From: Buxus sempervirens
Lineage: Eukaryota > Streptophyta > Magnoliopsida > Buxales > Buxaceae
Reading direction: 5' to 3'
DNA length: 64,000 nt
NCBI GenBank assembly: GCA_947561395.2
Contig: OX387189.1
Coordinates: forward strand, 26,970,329-27,034,328
The notes under the pieces were generated by a model. That model had not been told where the DNA came from, did no database searches, and saw only the letters and a list, made by a program, of their open reading frames with translations. A program made the position numbers and the translations under genes. The number at the start of each line of letters is the position of its first letter. Position 1 is the stretch's first letter. Shown here in pieces: positions 1 to 11,560 of the stretch.

Positions 1-59
1 AGAAAATAACAGCCGACCCCTAGTATTCTTCGCAGAAGAGAAGAGAGAAACAGGGACAA

Positions 60-62
<3 letters not shown>

Positions 63-100
<38 letters not shown>
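63..100. repeat. Poly-C homopolymer, 38 bases
   Basis: An uninterrupted run of 38 C bases follows TG at 61-62 and precedes a T-rich stretch. Runs this long are rare in plant nuclear DNA. They can form i-motif or G-quadruplex structures and are a common place for sequencing or assembly errors. Its exact length should not be trusted. Confidence 0.95.
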
Positions 101-588
101 TTCTTTTAGTCAGGGGTATTTTGGGCATTCAAAATATGGTAAATGTGCAATGACCCTTCTCCATAATTATTTCTCAAAAGTTGCATGTTTTTATAATTAC
201 GCATCTTTTTGACATGTTTTTCTAATAATAGCTGTAAAGTAGCACTTTTTCATAACTTTCCCAAAAAAAAAAACAGCTTTTGACTAGGTTCATCACCAAC
301 TACCTCGGTGTATTAAATCAAAAGGGGAAAACAAATTAATAACGGTGCTCGGCATGTTTGACTATTCCCTCCCTTTCAAGTCATATTCAATAAAAATAAA
401 TTTAAACTTAGTGATTACTTCCAAAGAAACTAAAAATTGGTTAAAATTACCATTGGTGCCATGCATCATTCTAGCGGCGCCCATAAATCATCGTAGTAAA
501 CATGCATCACATCATCATGGTACACAACACATTATATATGACATATGATGACTGGGTACGTAACTTTTTTGATAAATAGGCAATATGA
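101..588. other. AT-rich intergenic DNA, no gene seen
   Basis: Both strands were read. Only short open frames without domain character occur. The sequence is AT-rich with short homopolymer runs and ends at the A that precedes the Helitron-like element. Confidence 0.6.
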
Positions 589-1029
589 TCTAATCTAATC
601 TAATTTATATACTAAACTAAAACAGTATTAAAACACCATATTCTCTCTCCTCTATCTATATATATAATTAATAAATATATTGTTATGGATATATTCTATT
701 TAAAAATTCCTTTTTCAGATTTTTTTTTTTTACAACTGGGTCGACCCCAACCTACCCTTGGTACCAATCTGATAAGGGCGAATTAGGGTTTTTGTCACCA
801 TCCCTAAACTACGTAAAGATATAAGGAACTGTTGCTGTTAAAATCTTGGACAATAAATAAATTACTTGCATGCTTACACATAGTAAAAAAAAATCCCAAT
901 ATTATATTTATTCATTATATTATATTTACTCATTCTAATGGTTATTTTAAATTATTAAATAATTACATATTTAAAATATAAATATATATATATATATGTT
1001 CTTGTGCTTAGCACGGGTAAAACAACTAG
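589..1029 (+). mobile_element. Non-autonomous Helitron-like element
   Basis: The element begins TCTAATCTAATCTAAT directly after an A (588) and ends CTAG (1026-1029) directly before a T (1030). That matches the Helitron rules: 5' TC, 3' CTRR, insertion between A and T. A short imperfect hairpin (GTGC TTA GCAC, 1001-1017) lies about 9-12 bases before the terminus, as in plant Helitrons. There is no Rep/helicase frame, so it would be non-autonomous. The call rests on terminal features only, and the body is AT-rich and undiagnostic. Confidence 0.55.
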
Positions 1030-2898
1030 TATGCATATACTAAAGGAGGGTCCTAAAATGCCATATTCACTCTCCTCCACATGTACATACCATACTTTCT
1101 CCAATGGCCTTTTTAGACCTCAAGTTTTATTTATGTTTAATAGCTTTATGTTTATTATCTTTATCCTTATCTTTTATTTATTATCTTTATCAAACAATTA
1201 TCCCTAACTAAAACTACATCAAAATAAAATTGCAATAAAACAAAAACAAGATAAACGTTATATAAAAAAATGACTTAGTTAAAAAAAATATAGGTAAAAA
1301 GGTTAGAAATAAGATAAAACAAAAAGAAGATAGACGTTATTTAAAAATTATCTTTTTAAGAAAATAGGAAAGGAACCCACGATAAAGATAAAAATATAGG
1401 AATATTGGTATATATTTAATAAGAAAAATATGGGAAACACAAAATAAGATATACGGAAAAAAAAACATGATTTTTAAAGATATAAGAACAATATTGGGAT
1501 AAGTCTTAAGTAGGTAATACTACTCTATTTATTTCATAATAAAAGCTATTAAATAATATATTATTAAAAAAGTAAACCCATGCTTAGCACAGGTAAATCA
1601 TATCATAAAATAATTTAAAATGACATCCTATTAAATAATTTAAATATAGTTGTCCTAATTTGTTATAACATCTTTCCACATGGCTATTTTCGGAAATTGG
1701 CATGTAATGGAACCCACAATAGACACATGGGGATCGTATCTAGTCTAATCTAATCTAATATATTTAATATATTAGGACAAAAGTAGTTGTTGGTTTCCTA
1801 TGTTATAATATGTTTATGCTAAACACAGAAACGTGTTTTCTTCTCCTATGTTTTCTATATTTTTTCCCTATTAAATGTAATTTGTTTTCTATCAAATATC
1901 TTTGTTTAATTAGACATTTTCATCGTTTTTTTATTTTTTATTTTTATGGTTAGAACAACGTATGCCTCAGTTAACAAACCTCAACTTAAGATTTAAGATT
2001 TGAACATAAAGTTCTAAGTATTTCTTAATATTTGAACATTATAATTGTTAAATATTAACGACGCACTGGGGCATATGTTAACTTAAGATTTGTGGGCACA
2101 TTTAATTATTATTTTATATTTTTTTATTTCCGGGTAAAAGTTGTAAGTACTAAGTATAATGTAATATTATAATATTATGTATGAACTTATGCATTGTTTT
2201 AAGTTGCACTATTTACGAGTTGAAATGTTTTTGTAATATTTAAGTATATTAGAAAAATTATAATATATTTAATAACGTTATAAAATTATATCAACTAGGG
2301 ATATTTTGTAACCCTTATTCAATATAATAATATGTGTTATTTTCATAATTTATATTAGACAATAACGTTCTTTGTGAAATATTGTAATGGCCTTTTTAAT
2401 TTTATTATCATATTTGAACTCGAATTCTACCTATGCCACTCTTTCCTCCATGTTGCATCGTTATATTTTTAGTATTTACTTGAACTCAAACTCTGCTTTT
2501 AATTTTGACTAACTTAACTTGAGCTAAAACTCTATGTGTGTTATACTGGGAGCCTCAAACACCAGTTTCTCTCTCCTATATGTGGCTACTTTTTTTTTTC
2601 TTCGATCTTACTCACAGAAACCTTAAACACCAATTTATTTTTCCTCTACATGACTACTTTCTCTTTCTCCAATTTTCCTTTTGGGTCCGATATCACCAAA
2701 TAAAAGATACAGAAATATGATATTAAAGAATAGAAAAAAAAAATGTCCCACCTAGGGATGGGGCAAATCTCAGTTGTTATCCAATAGGAAACATAGTATT
2801 TACTAGATAAAATTATATGTTATTTAAAAAATATATTAATAAAAATATGTAATTAAAAAATATAAGTGTGCGTACATGTTTTCACATGACGAGGAGCA
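1030..2898. other. AT-rich region with Helitron-like remnants, no gene seen
   Basis: Positions 1034-1600 resemble the Helitron-like element: a CATATACTAAA start, a CCATATTCACTCTCCTCC segment, and a second CTTAGCACAGGTAA hairpin-like end near 1577-1596. Another TCTAATCTAATCTAAT-type start is at 1745. This looks like a tandem or decayed group of related elements. From 1800 to 2898 the DNA is AT-rich with no convincing coding frame. Confidence 0.4.
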
Positions 2899-3651
2899 TG
2901 TGAGAGCGCGTGCCACGGGAAATCAGGAGTCGCCATTGCCTGAGAGGTGCAGGCAAACACCAGGGTACCTATTCAGGTTTAATTGATTGGTCTGCGGCTT
3001 TTTAGAGATTTTGGCTAAGTTCTCGCTTACGTCCAGGGAAATCCGAAGACACCCCCGGCCCGCCCCGTCGGTTTGACGGGTCCCTCGGGTTTCCCTGGTT
3101 TGAGTCAACTTAATTCTCACCCTTATTTCCTAAGCCAGCATGCATACTTGTTTGGTTGGAGTGGGGACCATCAAAAGGTGTGGGTCCCCTTTATTTCAAT
3201 TGATTTTATTTTGTTAGCCTTTGGTGAAGTGGGTTGGACAAGGGCCCCTTTGGAAGGCCCATTGGATTCCATGTTGGGCTTTAGCCAAGCCCAAGGCCCA
3301 TTAGGGTTATTGAGTAATCCTATTATTGGATTAGGTTATTTAGTTTTGGATTGATTAATTATATTTACAATGATTAGTGGATTAAAGCTTTTTAGGGCCC
3401 AAAGGGCTTGGATGTGGCCCATGGGTAATCAACCAAATGGCCTTGGGTCCATTATCAAAATGGACCCCGGTTTGGGCCAAACTGAATATGGGCCCCGTTG
3501 GAAGTCTCACAATGCCTCATTGGGTCCAAGTGGACTCAAGTCTCAAAAAATGGGTTTGAGCCAACCCAAAGGCCCAATTAATTCAAGTTAAACTTATTTG
3601 GGTCAAACCGGGCGGATCCAGGTCAAGAAATTGAGTTCTAAGGGGTAAATG

Positions 3652-3740
3652 GGTCTGACCACATACCCTATGCATATCAAACCTGACCACATATACGGTG
3701 CGGTCGGGTCTGATCCTCACTGATTATGCAGATCCGACCC
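3652..3740 (-). repeat. Palindrome array (GACCACAT…GTGCGGTC) in family B LTR
   Basis: Two to three imperfect palindromes lie in tandem. The clearest has arms GACCACAT and GTGCGGTC (3684-3705). The others are GACCACAT…ATGCATATC and GATCCTCA…TGCAGATC. The equivalent place in the related LTR at 61408-61487 holds three palindromes of the same word. On the sense (minus) strand it lies more than 1 kb downstream of the TATA box. Confidence 0.6.
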
Positions 3741-5030
3741 GAATCCCAAAAATGCCAAAAATTCCACTTGGGACCTATTCGTCCCTTCTCTAATGACCTT
3801 TGCGACCTGCTGTGGATCTCTGAGCAGACCTACAATGGTTATCAATATCATTCTTAGCTCAAAACACCCACTTTCATCAAACCATTCACATGCTTCTTCA
3901 ACTAACCAACAAACAAATACAATAACTTAAAAAGAAAGAAAAGTAATCTTGTATGAGGATGTTAATATGAAACACCTAATATCAACAAGTGAGTTAGGTG
4001 AAAAAGGGATTTCATTCTAATATTCACAATAGAGACAAATATGAGCTGAAATGGGTCTAAACAAACCTTTAATACACTACAAATGGGAGTACATGTGTAA
4101 TACTGATTTCCTAAAAAAACCATTTAAAACAGTAGAGGGATGAGATGATCGTGCACACAAGTTAATGGTGGAAACATGCTAAGTGAGATGACATTTTCTA
4201 TTATTTACATAGGATAAAAGAACGGCCATCAAAAGGGAACCTGATCTCATCTAAAAAAACTTCTTATGTGAATGCATAGTATTTACTTTAATGTTCCTAA
4301 AAAAAAGCACGTCAAGCTACACATGGATATGGATTATTAGATGAGTATGAGGTATTCTTGCATATGGCTATGGATGTAGATGAGAAAAACAAGAACAAAC
4401 AAACACATAAAAAGACAAGCAACTTATCTTAGTGGAAGGGGAAAAGGGAAAAGAAAGTTAAGGATACACAAGATGAAACAAAGAGGACAAACCCCTCTTG
4501 AAAATAGAGACAAATCAGTAATAAAAATGATGTAAAATGATCTGCATGAGACTTTCTATATTGAACAAAGACCTTCCTCCTCCCATCCTTTCGTATGAGG
4601 AGTCCCCTTTATCATGGGGACTCCCTTAGCATGCAAAATAAGATCACATGGTGAGTATAAGACAATAAAAGGTAAATCCGAAGACAATCAAGTAGAAGGA
4701 TTTGCTTAAAAGAACTTCACTTCAATATATATTGAAAAATATTCAACAAATGTTGTTACCTTGGTATTGCCTTCTCTCTTAGGAGTGTGATGGTCCTCCG
4801 AAAGATGTAGACAGCAACTCAAAAGCCTTCCTTGCTCCAAAGACAGCTTCTTGTTTGTCTTTGTGTGTAAAAAGTGGAGAAAATGAGCAAAAGAGAGACT
4901 TGGAGGGGTATTTTGGGGATTAAAAGAGGCTTAGGTGAGGGAGAAGTGGTTCAAATGGTTGCAAGTCACCGGAGGGGCAGGGTAACAACAAGGGTAAGAG
5001 AGGCTCTCCAAACAATGGCTGCTGGCCTCT

Positions 5031-5037
5031 ATTTATA
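5031..5037 (-). promoter_or_regulatory. TATA box of the minus-strand family B LTR
   Basis: The minus strand reads CTATAAAT, 13 bases downstream of the palindrome array at 5050-5203. The solo LTR at 60613-63201 has the same GCCTATAAATAG sequence at the corresponding place. Confidence 0.6.
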
Positions 5038-5049
5038 GGCAAAAATTTC

Positions 5050-5203
5050 GAATCCGCACTAAAAGTGCGGATCCCATTTTAAACGTGCGCGATCTCCATG
5101 AATCAGATAGTTGTCGCCAGCTGTCCGATCGGATCCACACTATATGTGCGGATAGGTCTTGTCCACACATATAGTGCGGACGTGCACATTTAAAATACGC
5201 GGA
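5050..5203 (-). repeat. Palindrome array (ATCCGCACT…AGTGCGGAT) upstream of TATA
   Basis: Four palindromes sit upstream of the LTR TATA box on the minus strand: ATCCGCACT…AGTGCGGAT (5050-5073), ATCCACACT…TGTGCGGAT (5131-5152), GTCCACACAT…AGTGCGGAC (5161-5180) and CGTGCACATT…AATACGCGG (5180-5203). The layout matches the TATCCGGC arrays of family A but the word is different. Confidence 0.7.
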
Positions 5204-6138
5204 TTTCAAACTCCTCATTTTGGTGAGTTTTTTTTATTATTATCCGTTATTTTAATTATATAAATCGAGATATTTGTAAAAAGTTATTATTTTAATCCCG
5301 ATTTTTATTTGTTTTGTCCTTTTCTGCCTTTTCACCAAACAAGCAATTTTCCTGAAATTTTGACTTGTCATAACTTTTTCATCTGATGTCTAATTTTAGC
5401 AAACTTAGTGGCGTTGGAATCAGGTCAAGATTCCCTATCCACTTAGTTAAAGTTTGGCAGCAAATTCAGGTTTTTGGTAGAAAGCCGAAACTGCTCCTCG
5501 GAATCCAATTTTACTTATAACTTCTTATCCGGGACTCCAATTCCGACAAACTTAATTGTGTCGAGATCATGTTAGGATCCTCTATCTTCTGGGAGCAAGT
5601 TGGACAGCTGAACTGGGCTCGAGCGGAAAGGCAATTTCTGCCCCCTAAGTTTGACTAGCCCATAATGTAACGCCCCGGATCCGAGTTACATGGACTAAAC
5701 CGTAACTCGTCACTGAAGGGTTACATATCCACCCAGGAATGCAAATCAGAGTACAGGAAACACAAAAAAACATTTAAATATATAATCAGAGTCAACTAAA
5801 CCCATCACAAATGAAATATCATATCTATATTCTGATACTCACATGATCTAAATGTTTACCCACCGATATTGTCCTTTCCAAGATCTGAAAACAAAACAAA
5901 ACTAAACGGTCTGAGATACGAATATCCTAGTAAGTAGCACATGCACGCTCATAAACATTTTTTCACAGTTCTAAAACATGCTACAGATTAAAATATACAT
6001 TGGAAACAACAATGCAAATAAACTAGATAATCCCACTATAATATATTCATAGATACAAGACAACTAGAATAAATCTGCATGCCAATCAAATCTGAGTATC
6101 AATCATAATTAACCAATCATAGCAAGACTCGTGGAAAT

Positions 6139-6770
6139 TTGACTACTTTGCCACAGCACTTCCCTCATGGAAGGCCTCTCCATCATGGAGGAAATGCATT
6201 AAAGAGATTGCAGCACTTCCCTCATGGAAGGCCTCTCCCTCATGGAGGAAATGCATTAAAGAGATTGCAGCACTTCCCTCATGGAAGGCCTCTCCTTCAT
6301 GGAGGAAACGCATTAAAGAAATCCCTCATGGAAGGCCTCTCCCTCATGGAGGAAACGCATTAAAGAGATTGCAGCACTTCCTTCATGGAAGGCCTCTCCC
6401 TCATGGAGGAAACGCATTAAAGAGATTGTAGAACTTCCTCCATGGAAGGCCTCTCCCTCATGGAGGAAACGCATTAAAGAGATTGCAGCACTTCCTTCAT
6501 GGAAGGCCTCTCCCTCATGGAGGAAACGCATTAAAGAGATTGTAGCACTTCCTTCATGGAAGGCCTCTCCCTCATGGAGGAAAAGCATTAAAGAGATTGC
6601 AGCACTTCCTTCATGGAAGGCCTCTCCTTCATGGAGGAAATGCATTAAAGAGATTGCAACACTTTCCTCATGGAAGGCCTCTCCCTCATGGGGGAAACGC
6701 ATTCAGGATACTAAACTTGCAGCACTTCCCTCATGGAAGGCCACTCTATCATAGAGGAAACGCATTGGTG
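6139..6770. repeat. 60-bp minisatellite of CTTCCYTCATGGAAGG units
   Basis: About ten tandem units of roughly 60 bp. Each contains two adjacent palindromes (CTTCCYTCATGGAAGG and CTCCCTCATGGAG) followed by AAACGCATTAAAGAGATTG. Open frames across it on both strands are repeat translations, not genes. A single diverged unit (TCCTCCATGATGGAG, CTTCCATGAGGGAAG) survives near 52805-52845 in the oppositely oriented family C LTR, so the array expanded after the copies separated. Confidence 0.9.
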
Positions 6771-7150
6771 GATGAGTGGGATAGTCTTAGGATACCCAAT
6801 AAGGTCACCATACCAAAAATCAATTAATTCTAAAACAAACAATTTCGGACCCCAAAAATATTCTAAGTCTGGTTAAAAACGTTGACCTTTGGGTATATAA
6901 TTTTTCTAGACCAATCCACGAGGAGTTTACGGCTCAAATTCTGGTTATAGTCTAGTTAGGGGTAAACAAATCTTCTAGAATTTTATGGGCTTTTAAATCA
7001 CTCATCTGGGTACCAAACTCAAAATGGGATTTTTAATAAAAATCAAGAAAACTGGAAATTTAGGCATAAACTAAAAAGTTGACTTTTTATTGGTTGGGAA
7101 TTGGACCTTGGGAGTATTTTTATTGGCTCCAAATGGGAGGTAAAACCTTA

Positions 7151-7215
7151 TTTACATGTAAAGACTTAAGTAAATGGAGCAATAAACACACAGGACATTT
7201 ACTTAAATGTCTTTC
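7151..7215. repeat. Inverted repeat shared with long family A LTRs
   Basis: Arms CTTATTTACATGTAAAG…AAGTAAATG and CATTTACTTAAA…TTCATGTAATAAG form an imperfect inverted repeat. The same one, better preserved, is at 7712-7789 and 17591-17655 inside family A LTRs. This suggests segment exchange between families A and C. Confidence 0.7.
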
Positions 7216-7831
7216 ATGTAATAAGGGTGCTTTGTAGAAAGCTCAGGTCATTTGGGAAAAGGTGTAGACACCCCAAAATTGCACGATTTTTGATAAATCT
7301 TGAAGGAGAGAAATATTTTATTGGAATTTTCAATTCTTTGCATTGGGTTTGAGATACTTAACCCATTTGAATCCAAAACCGTAAAGGAAAAGGCACGAAT
7401 TCAATCTTTTGTGCAAAGTCAAACTTTTTCTGGTTGAATTTTGTTGACTTTTGACCCCAGAAAATGAAATATTTTTTAAAGCCAGATTTCATGATAATTT
7501 TTCCCGGTAATCAGGTTTTTAGCCATGTTATTGCATAAAAGAATTTTTTGAGATTTTAAATCTTGACGAATACCTTGGTTTTAACATATTGAATCTTTTT
7601 ACCGGACTTGAAAAATCGGAATTTTTGCCTAGAACTGGAAATTTGACTTTTTATTCACTTGGAATTTGGGTCTGGAACTATTTTTAATGGATTCAAATGG
7701 GGGGTGTTTGCTTATTTACATGTAATATATTAAGTAAATGGAGATTAAAAAATACGATAGCATTTACTTAAACAATATTACATGTAAATAAGTATTGCCT
7801 GTGTTAAAATTGGGATAAAAGCTTCTTTTTT

Positions 7832-7976
7832 TGTATCTGACAGATAATGTCGGATACAAAACATCTTTATTGTATCCGACAAATAATGTCGGATACAATG
7901 GATCTTCTTTGTATCCGACAGATAATGTCGGATACAAAGAAAATTGCTTGTATCCGACCTAACATGTCAGATACAA
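7832..7976 (+). repeat. Palindrome array (TGTATCCGAC…GTCGGATACA), four units
   Basis: Four palindromes, starting near 7832, 7870, 7910 and 7949, have arms TGTATCYGAC and GTCGGATACA and spacers of about 11-14 bases between units. In other family A copies the core is CCGGC…GCCGG. Open frames here on the plus strand are repeat translations. Confidence 0.9.
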
Positions 7977-8497
7977 GCTTTTTACTCAAAATTAGGGTTT
8001 TCCGAGAGTTTCACCTTTTACCATCATATCCTTCATTAAAGGAGTGGAAATCTCGGAAATAGCCTTAGTGGTTAAGGTTGGTGGGCTATAGACCTTATGT
8101 TGTGTCTACCACGTCACCAACCCTAACCCTAGCCTTTGCCTATAAATAGGAGGCTCCTCCTCAAGCAAATGGCCAACAATTCTTGTCAAGAACTTTTGCC
8201 AAGAAGAGCTCCGAGTGAAGAGGGAAACCGCTGCTGAAGTGCTTCCAGAACCCAGGTAAGCCTCAAACCTCTTTTTAAATTCTTGTTTTTACATTTCTAG
8301 ATCTAGATCTCTTCTTCTACCTTTCTGTAGAATAAGGCCTTGATGTGTGTATGAAAACCCTTCCCCGGCTCAAAGTATCTCAAGACTCCCCCTAACCGTA
8401 AAACGTAAAGGCGGGATCTAGGAGAAACGAGACTGGGGATTGATCCTAGTGCTAGAACCTCTTTTGAATAAGCCTTTTGAATCTTTGAAGACCGTTC

Positions 8498-8790
8498 CAT
8501 ATTCAAAGTACCCCAAGATTATCTTGAAGAACCGTGTCTAACGAGGAGAGAGAACTAAGGGAAACGATAATGGAACGGAACCCTAAGTTGTTCTAGAACC
8601 CCTTTTTTTATTGATCTAAATGCATGCTATAAGCCTTGTGATTCTATGAAAACCATTCCATATTCAAAGTACCCCAAGATTATCTTGAAGAACCGTGTTT
8701 AACGGGGAGAGAGAACTAAGGGAAACGATAATGGAACGAAACCCTAGGTTGTTTCTAGAACCCTATTTTGATTGATATGAATGCATGCTA
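8498..8790 (+). repeat. Tandem duplication of about 145 bp within LTR
   Basis: Segments beginning CCATATTCAAAGTACC at about 8498 and 8651 repeat almost exactly, through GGAACGRAACCCTA. Other family A LTRs have one copy here. An older related module (GGCTCAAAGTATCTCAAGACTC) lies upstream in all copies. Confidence 0.75.
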
Positions 8791-10270
8791 TCTTTGCTAT
8801 GTTGTTGGAATGATTTTTTTACACTTACACATACATAGCACATGATTTTGGCAGGATAGGCTCATAATTCGGATTTAATGCATTCGTTGTGATAAATCTG
8901 AAATAAATAGTCCCAAGCAATTCTGGGATGTTTTTAAATGATTTTCAAAGGATTTTGATTAATCTTGCACGGATCACACACCTCTTGTCACTGTTTTGAA
9001 TTGATTTACTCCAAAAATGGCTTAACTTGACAGCAACTGTACCCCGACTTCGGATACTCATAACTTCATCGTCCGGATGCATTTTGGAGTGATTCCAGAA
9101 CCATGAAAAAGGTGAGGCTATCTAGTTTATGCCTACCAAATTTCATGAATTTCTATCAAGCGGAGTTTTTACACCTCTCTGTCGAAGTTGATAGGTCAGT
9201 TCTGATCTGAATACAGAACTTGTCACTTCGACTGAGCGCCATGTGTTCGTTTTAAGTCCGATTCGAGTGATTCTTGTTTCTGAGTTTTCCTATGGAAGTC
9301 TAGTTTTAAATTCAGTTGGTTTCATAATTTTATGACTCCATTTGTGTCGTGAGCAACAGATTTACTCAGAGCTGTTCAATAGCACTTTTCTGGGTAAATC
9401 TGTGATCTTCGGGGCCTGTTCGGGAGACCACCCAAGGCACATCCGAATGAATTTTTGTATGAGGCTAGTTTCATTTTGAAAGATGGCCATACAGACTTCA
9501 CTCACACCAAATTTCATGAATTTATATGGAGCCGCTTTTGCTAGGTGATTTTCCAAACTTGCCTACTTACCACTTTTAATTATCTCCAGCAGCAATTTTA
9601 AAGGAGGCATAACTCCTAGGATTTCAACTGGATTCAATTGAAATTTTGCATGAATCTCTTATTGATCATAATCTTTCAAATGGATTTGGTTTGAGTCAAT
9701 TTAAAATTGGATTTGAATGATTTCGAGACAAATGGTTCTTGCTTTTACCGAATTTACCGGATTTAACTCAATTTGGTTTTGTGCAACTTTTGCTTTGATT
9801 TCCATCTTTTGGTGATATTCCAGAAGTGATATTAACATAAAAGAAGATCTAGAATTCATTTGGATTTTCATATGAAGATATCATACATTTATCCTTTTTC
9901 AAGGTTTTTAATAGTTTTTAGCAAGCCTTCTTCTTTTTTAGCATGAACAACACTTGGCAACCATCTTGTGTGGGTGAATGGGGGTGCCTAACACCTTCCC
10001 CCGTTCATATCTAATCCCCTTACCCATCTCTGGATTTGAATTTCAAGTAGGGTTATTTTTACTCTAGAATTTGCCTTTTAAGCTTCTTTTGCTTATTTTA
10101 ATATTTTGGTGTCCATTCACACCTCCAAAAATCTGAATGGTGGTGACTCTCCCACTTTTTACGTTGAGCCCGTGTGTTGACGGAGGGTGAATTATCTTCG
10201 GTGATTTTTCCCATGTCTCACAAAAGGTTGGGGAAGAAAAGGGTGAAAAGCTGTCAAAATGGCATTTTTC

Positions 10271-10460
10271 TGGCTGGGCACTCGAATATTCGCTCGAGCC
10301 TGCTTCAAGCGGCCAAATTCAGCTCTCGAGTTCAGAAAACTCAGGCTGAGCGCTCGAATGGTCGCTCTAGTGGAACTTCAGGCGCACTGTTTTTAGTGCT
10401 AAAATTTGCTGGGCGCTTGATAGGTCGCTCTAGCCATACTTCAGGCGCTAGGCCAAAAAT
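10271..10460 (-). repeat. Word-rich array (GCGCTCGA…TCGCTC) in family C LTR
   Basis: Several imperfect palindromes built from GCTCGA and TCGCTC occur here, such as GAGCGCTCGAATGGTCGCTC. Flanking sequence aligns with 57660-57880 of another family C copy. There the same place holds an array of a different word (CGATTA…TAATCG). Confidence 0.55.
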
Positions 10461-11545
10461 CAGGGTTTCTACAGGTTACAGAAAAGACGCGATTTTTGAG
10501 GTTTTTCTCTGAGATTTCACCACCAAATCTTAATCCAATGACTCTAAAACTTTGGGAAGTGCTTCTAAAACATTGGGGTATACTTTTTACACAATTATAA
10601 AACAATTTAACTCATAAAACATGACAAAATCTATGGCGTTCGTCAATTGAACCCTAAAATGCCCAAATCTGAAATTTTAGTCTAGAGTTCAAATCACAGC
10701 AGTTTAAGGCACGAAAATCTTCAAGGAACACTCAAGAAACAACATCTAATCATTCCCAACTAGTTTTATGCAATTCAAACAATAAAATCTCAACATTGCA
10801 TAACCCAGGTGAAACATGGTTTCCTTTTAAAACAGAAATTTCTTCGCAGAAATAGTTTAAAGGGTGCTACTTACTTGTAAACGCGCGAACCCGACCTTTG
10901 TCCTCTTCTCCTTCCTCTTCTCCGTCTTCCTTTCCCTCTTCTCTGTGTTCCTCCCCTTTTTCCCCTAACCCTCACGAGCAAATGAAAGAACCTACGGGTT
11001 CTTTCATCTTAAAATATATATATATATATATTTAAATTTCATAAACCACAAACCGGCCCAATGAATGTGAACCGACCCAACCAACCACACCTAAATCAAT
11101 TTATAAATTAAACCATTAAACCACTAAATCAAATAAATAAACCGACCCAACCAAACCGAACCTACTCACTTAAACCGGTTCACTTGAAATGAACCGATCC
11201 ATTCAATCCAAACTCAAATTTATTACCCCGAACAAACCAAATCATTTATTTCTTTTAAAAATTTTGATCCAATTAATCCAAGTAAGTTCTTTAATCTTTA
11301 TTTACTCTTAATTAAAATGTCTTAAAATTCCAGGGTGTTACACATAACTTCTTCATCCGGAGTCTAATTTGAACAAACTCAATTACGTTAGAATCTTGTC
11401 GGAATTTCCTTTTCAATGGGAAGAAGTATGGTGGTTGATTTGTGCCCGATCAAAAAGTCATCTTTTTGAATTCTCAAGGTTCGACCTTTCCAATTAAGAT
11501 TTTCCATTTTGTCAATTTTGGGGGTGCAAAAATGAGGTGCTAACA

Positions 11546-11560
11546 ACTGCCCCTCTTTGC
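11546..11560 (-). other. Polypurine tract of the minus-strand family B element
   Basis: On the minus strand this reads GCAAAGAGGGGCAGT immediately before the LTR start TGTTAGCACC. It matches the tract of the full family A element (40186-40198, AAAGAGGGGCAGC). It is the plus-strand priming site for reverse transcription and fixes the LTR at 2899-11545 as the 3' LTR. Confidence 0.8.

Larger units (their letters stand above)
7263..10222 (+). mobile_element. Family A solo LTR, long form, TSD AAAGG
   Basis: The LTR runs from TGTAGACACCCC to ATGTCTCACA and is flanked by AAAGG (7258-7262 and 10223-10227). At 2960 bp it is about 650 bp longer than the LTRs of the full element. The extra is mainly a family C-like segment near the start (inverted repeat 7712-7789), plus a tandem duplication. 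The palindrome array (7832-7976) uses TATCCGAC…GTCGGATA. A TATA box is at 8141-8148 and a splice-donor match CAG|GTAAG near 8255. The short frame from ATG 8169 to this donor contains a TGA. Confidence 0.9.
5666..11342 (-). mobile_element. Family C solo LTR with nested family A LTR, TSD CATAA
   Basis: The terminal sequences are TGTAACGCCCCGG (5666) and CAGGGTGTTACA (to 11342), flanked by CATAA at 5661-5665 and 11343-11347. It carries the family A LTR at 7263-10222, so the LTR itself is about 2.7 kb. I assign minus as the sense strand. That strand has a TATA-like run near 11030, then a GA-rich leader and a splice-donor-like CAA|GTAAGTAG near 10875. The copy at 48086-53365 shows the same order on its plus strand. 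No internal coding region or second LTR is present, so this is a solo LTR. Confidence 0.85.
2899..11545 (-). mobile_element. Family B Tat-type 3' LTR, minus strand, interrupted
   Basis: Read on the minus strand, the LTR starts TGTTAGCACCTC (11545 downward) and ends at 2899 with GCGCTCTCACA. The sequence bordering its start is a polypurine tract (11546-11560), which makes it a 3' LTR whose internal region lies to the right. After removing the nested family C insertion and its duplication, the LTR is about 2.97 kb. It shares its terminal 300 bp with the solo LTR at 60613-63201 and with the LTR at 44202-53469. A minus-strand TATA box (5031-5037) and palindrome array (5050-5203) mark the promoter. 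The region 3100-3600 is rich in GGGCCC/TTGGGCC words, as in the other family B copies. Confidence 0.85.

Noticed and set aside
961..1000. (TA)n run as a regulatory TATA box
   Set aside because: It is a simple AT microsatellite inside the Helitron-like element with no gene downstream.
6139..6827. Open frames on both strands with HFPHGRPL or FLHEGEAFHE repeats
   Set aside because: They are translations of the 60-bp minisatellite.
7847..8062. Open frame with repeated MSDTK…CIRQ peptides
   Set aside because: It is a translation of the palindrome array in an LTR. Similar frames appear at 35398-35616, 28509-28841 and 13056-13316 for the same reason.
7263..10222. Family A units as DNA transposons, from near-inverted ends TGTAGACAC/GTGTCTCACA
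   Set aside because: The 5-bp duplications, the TATA/donor layout, and one pair bounding a PBS, gag-pol and a polypurine tract identify them as LTRs.
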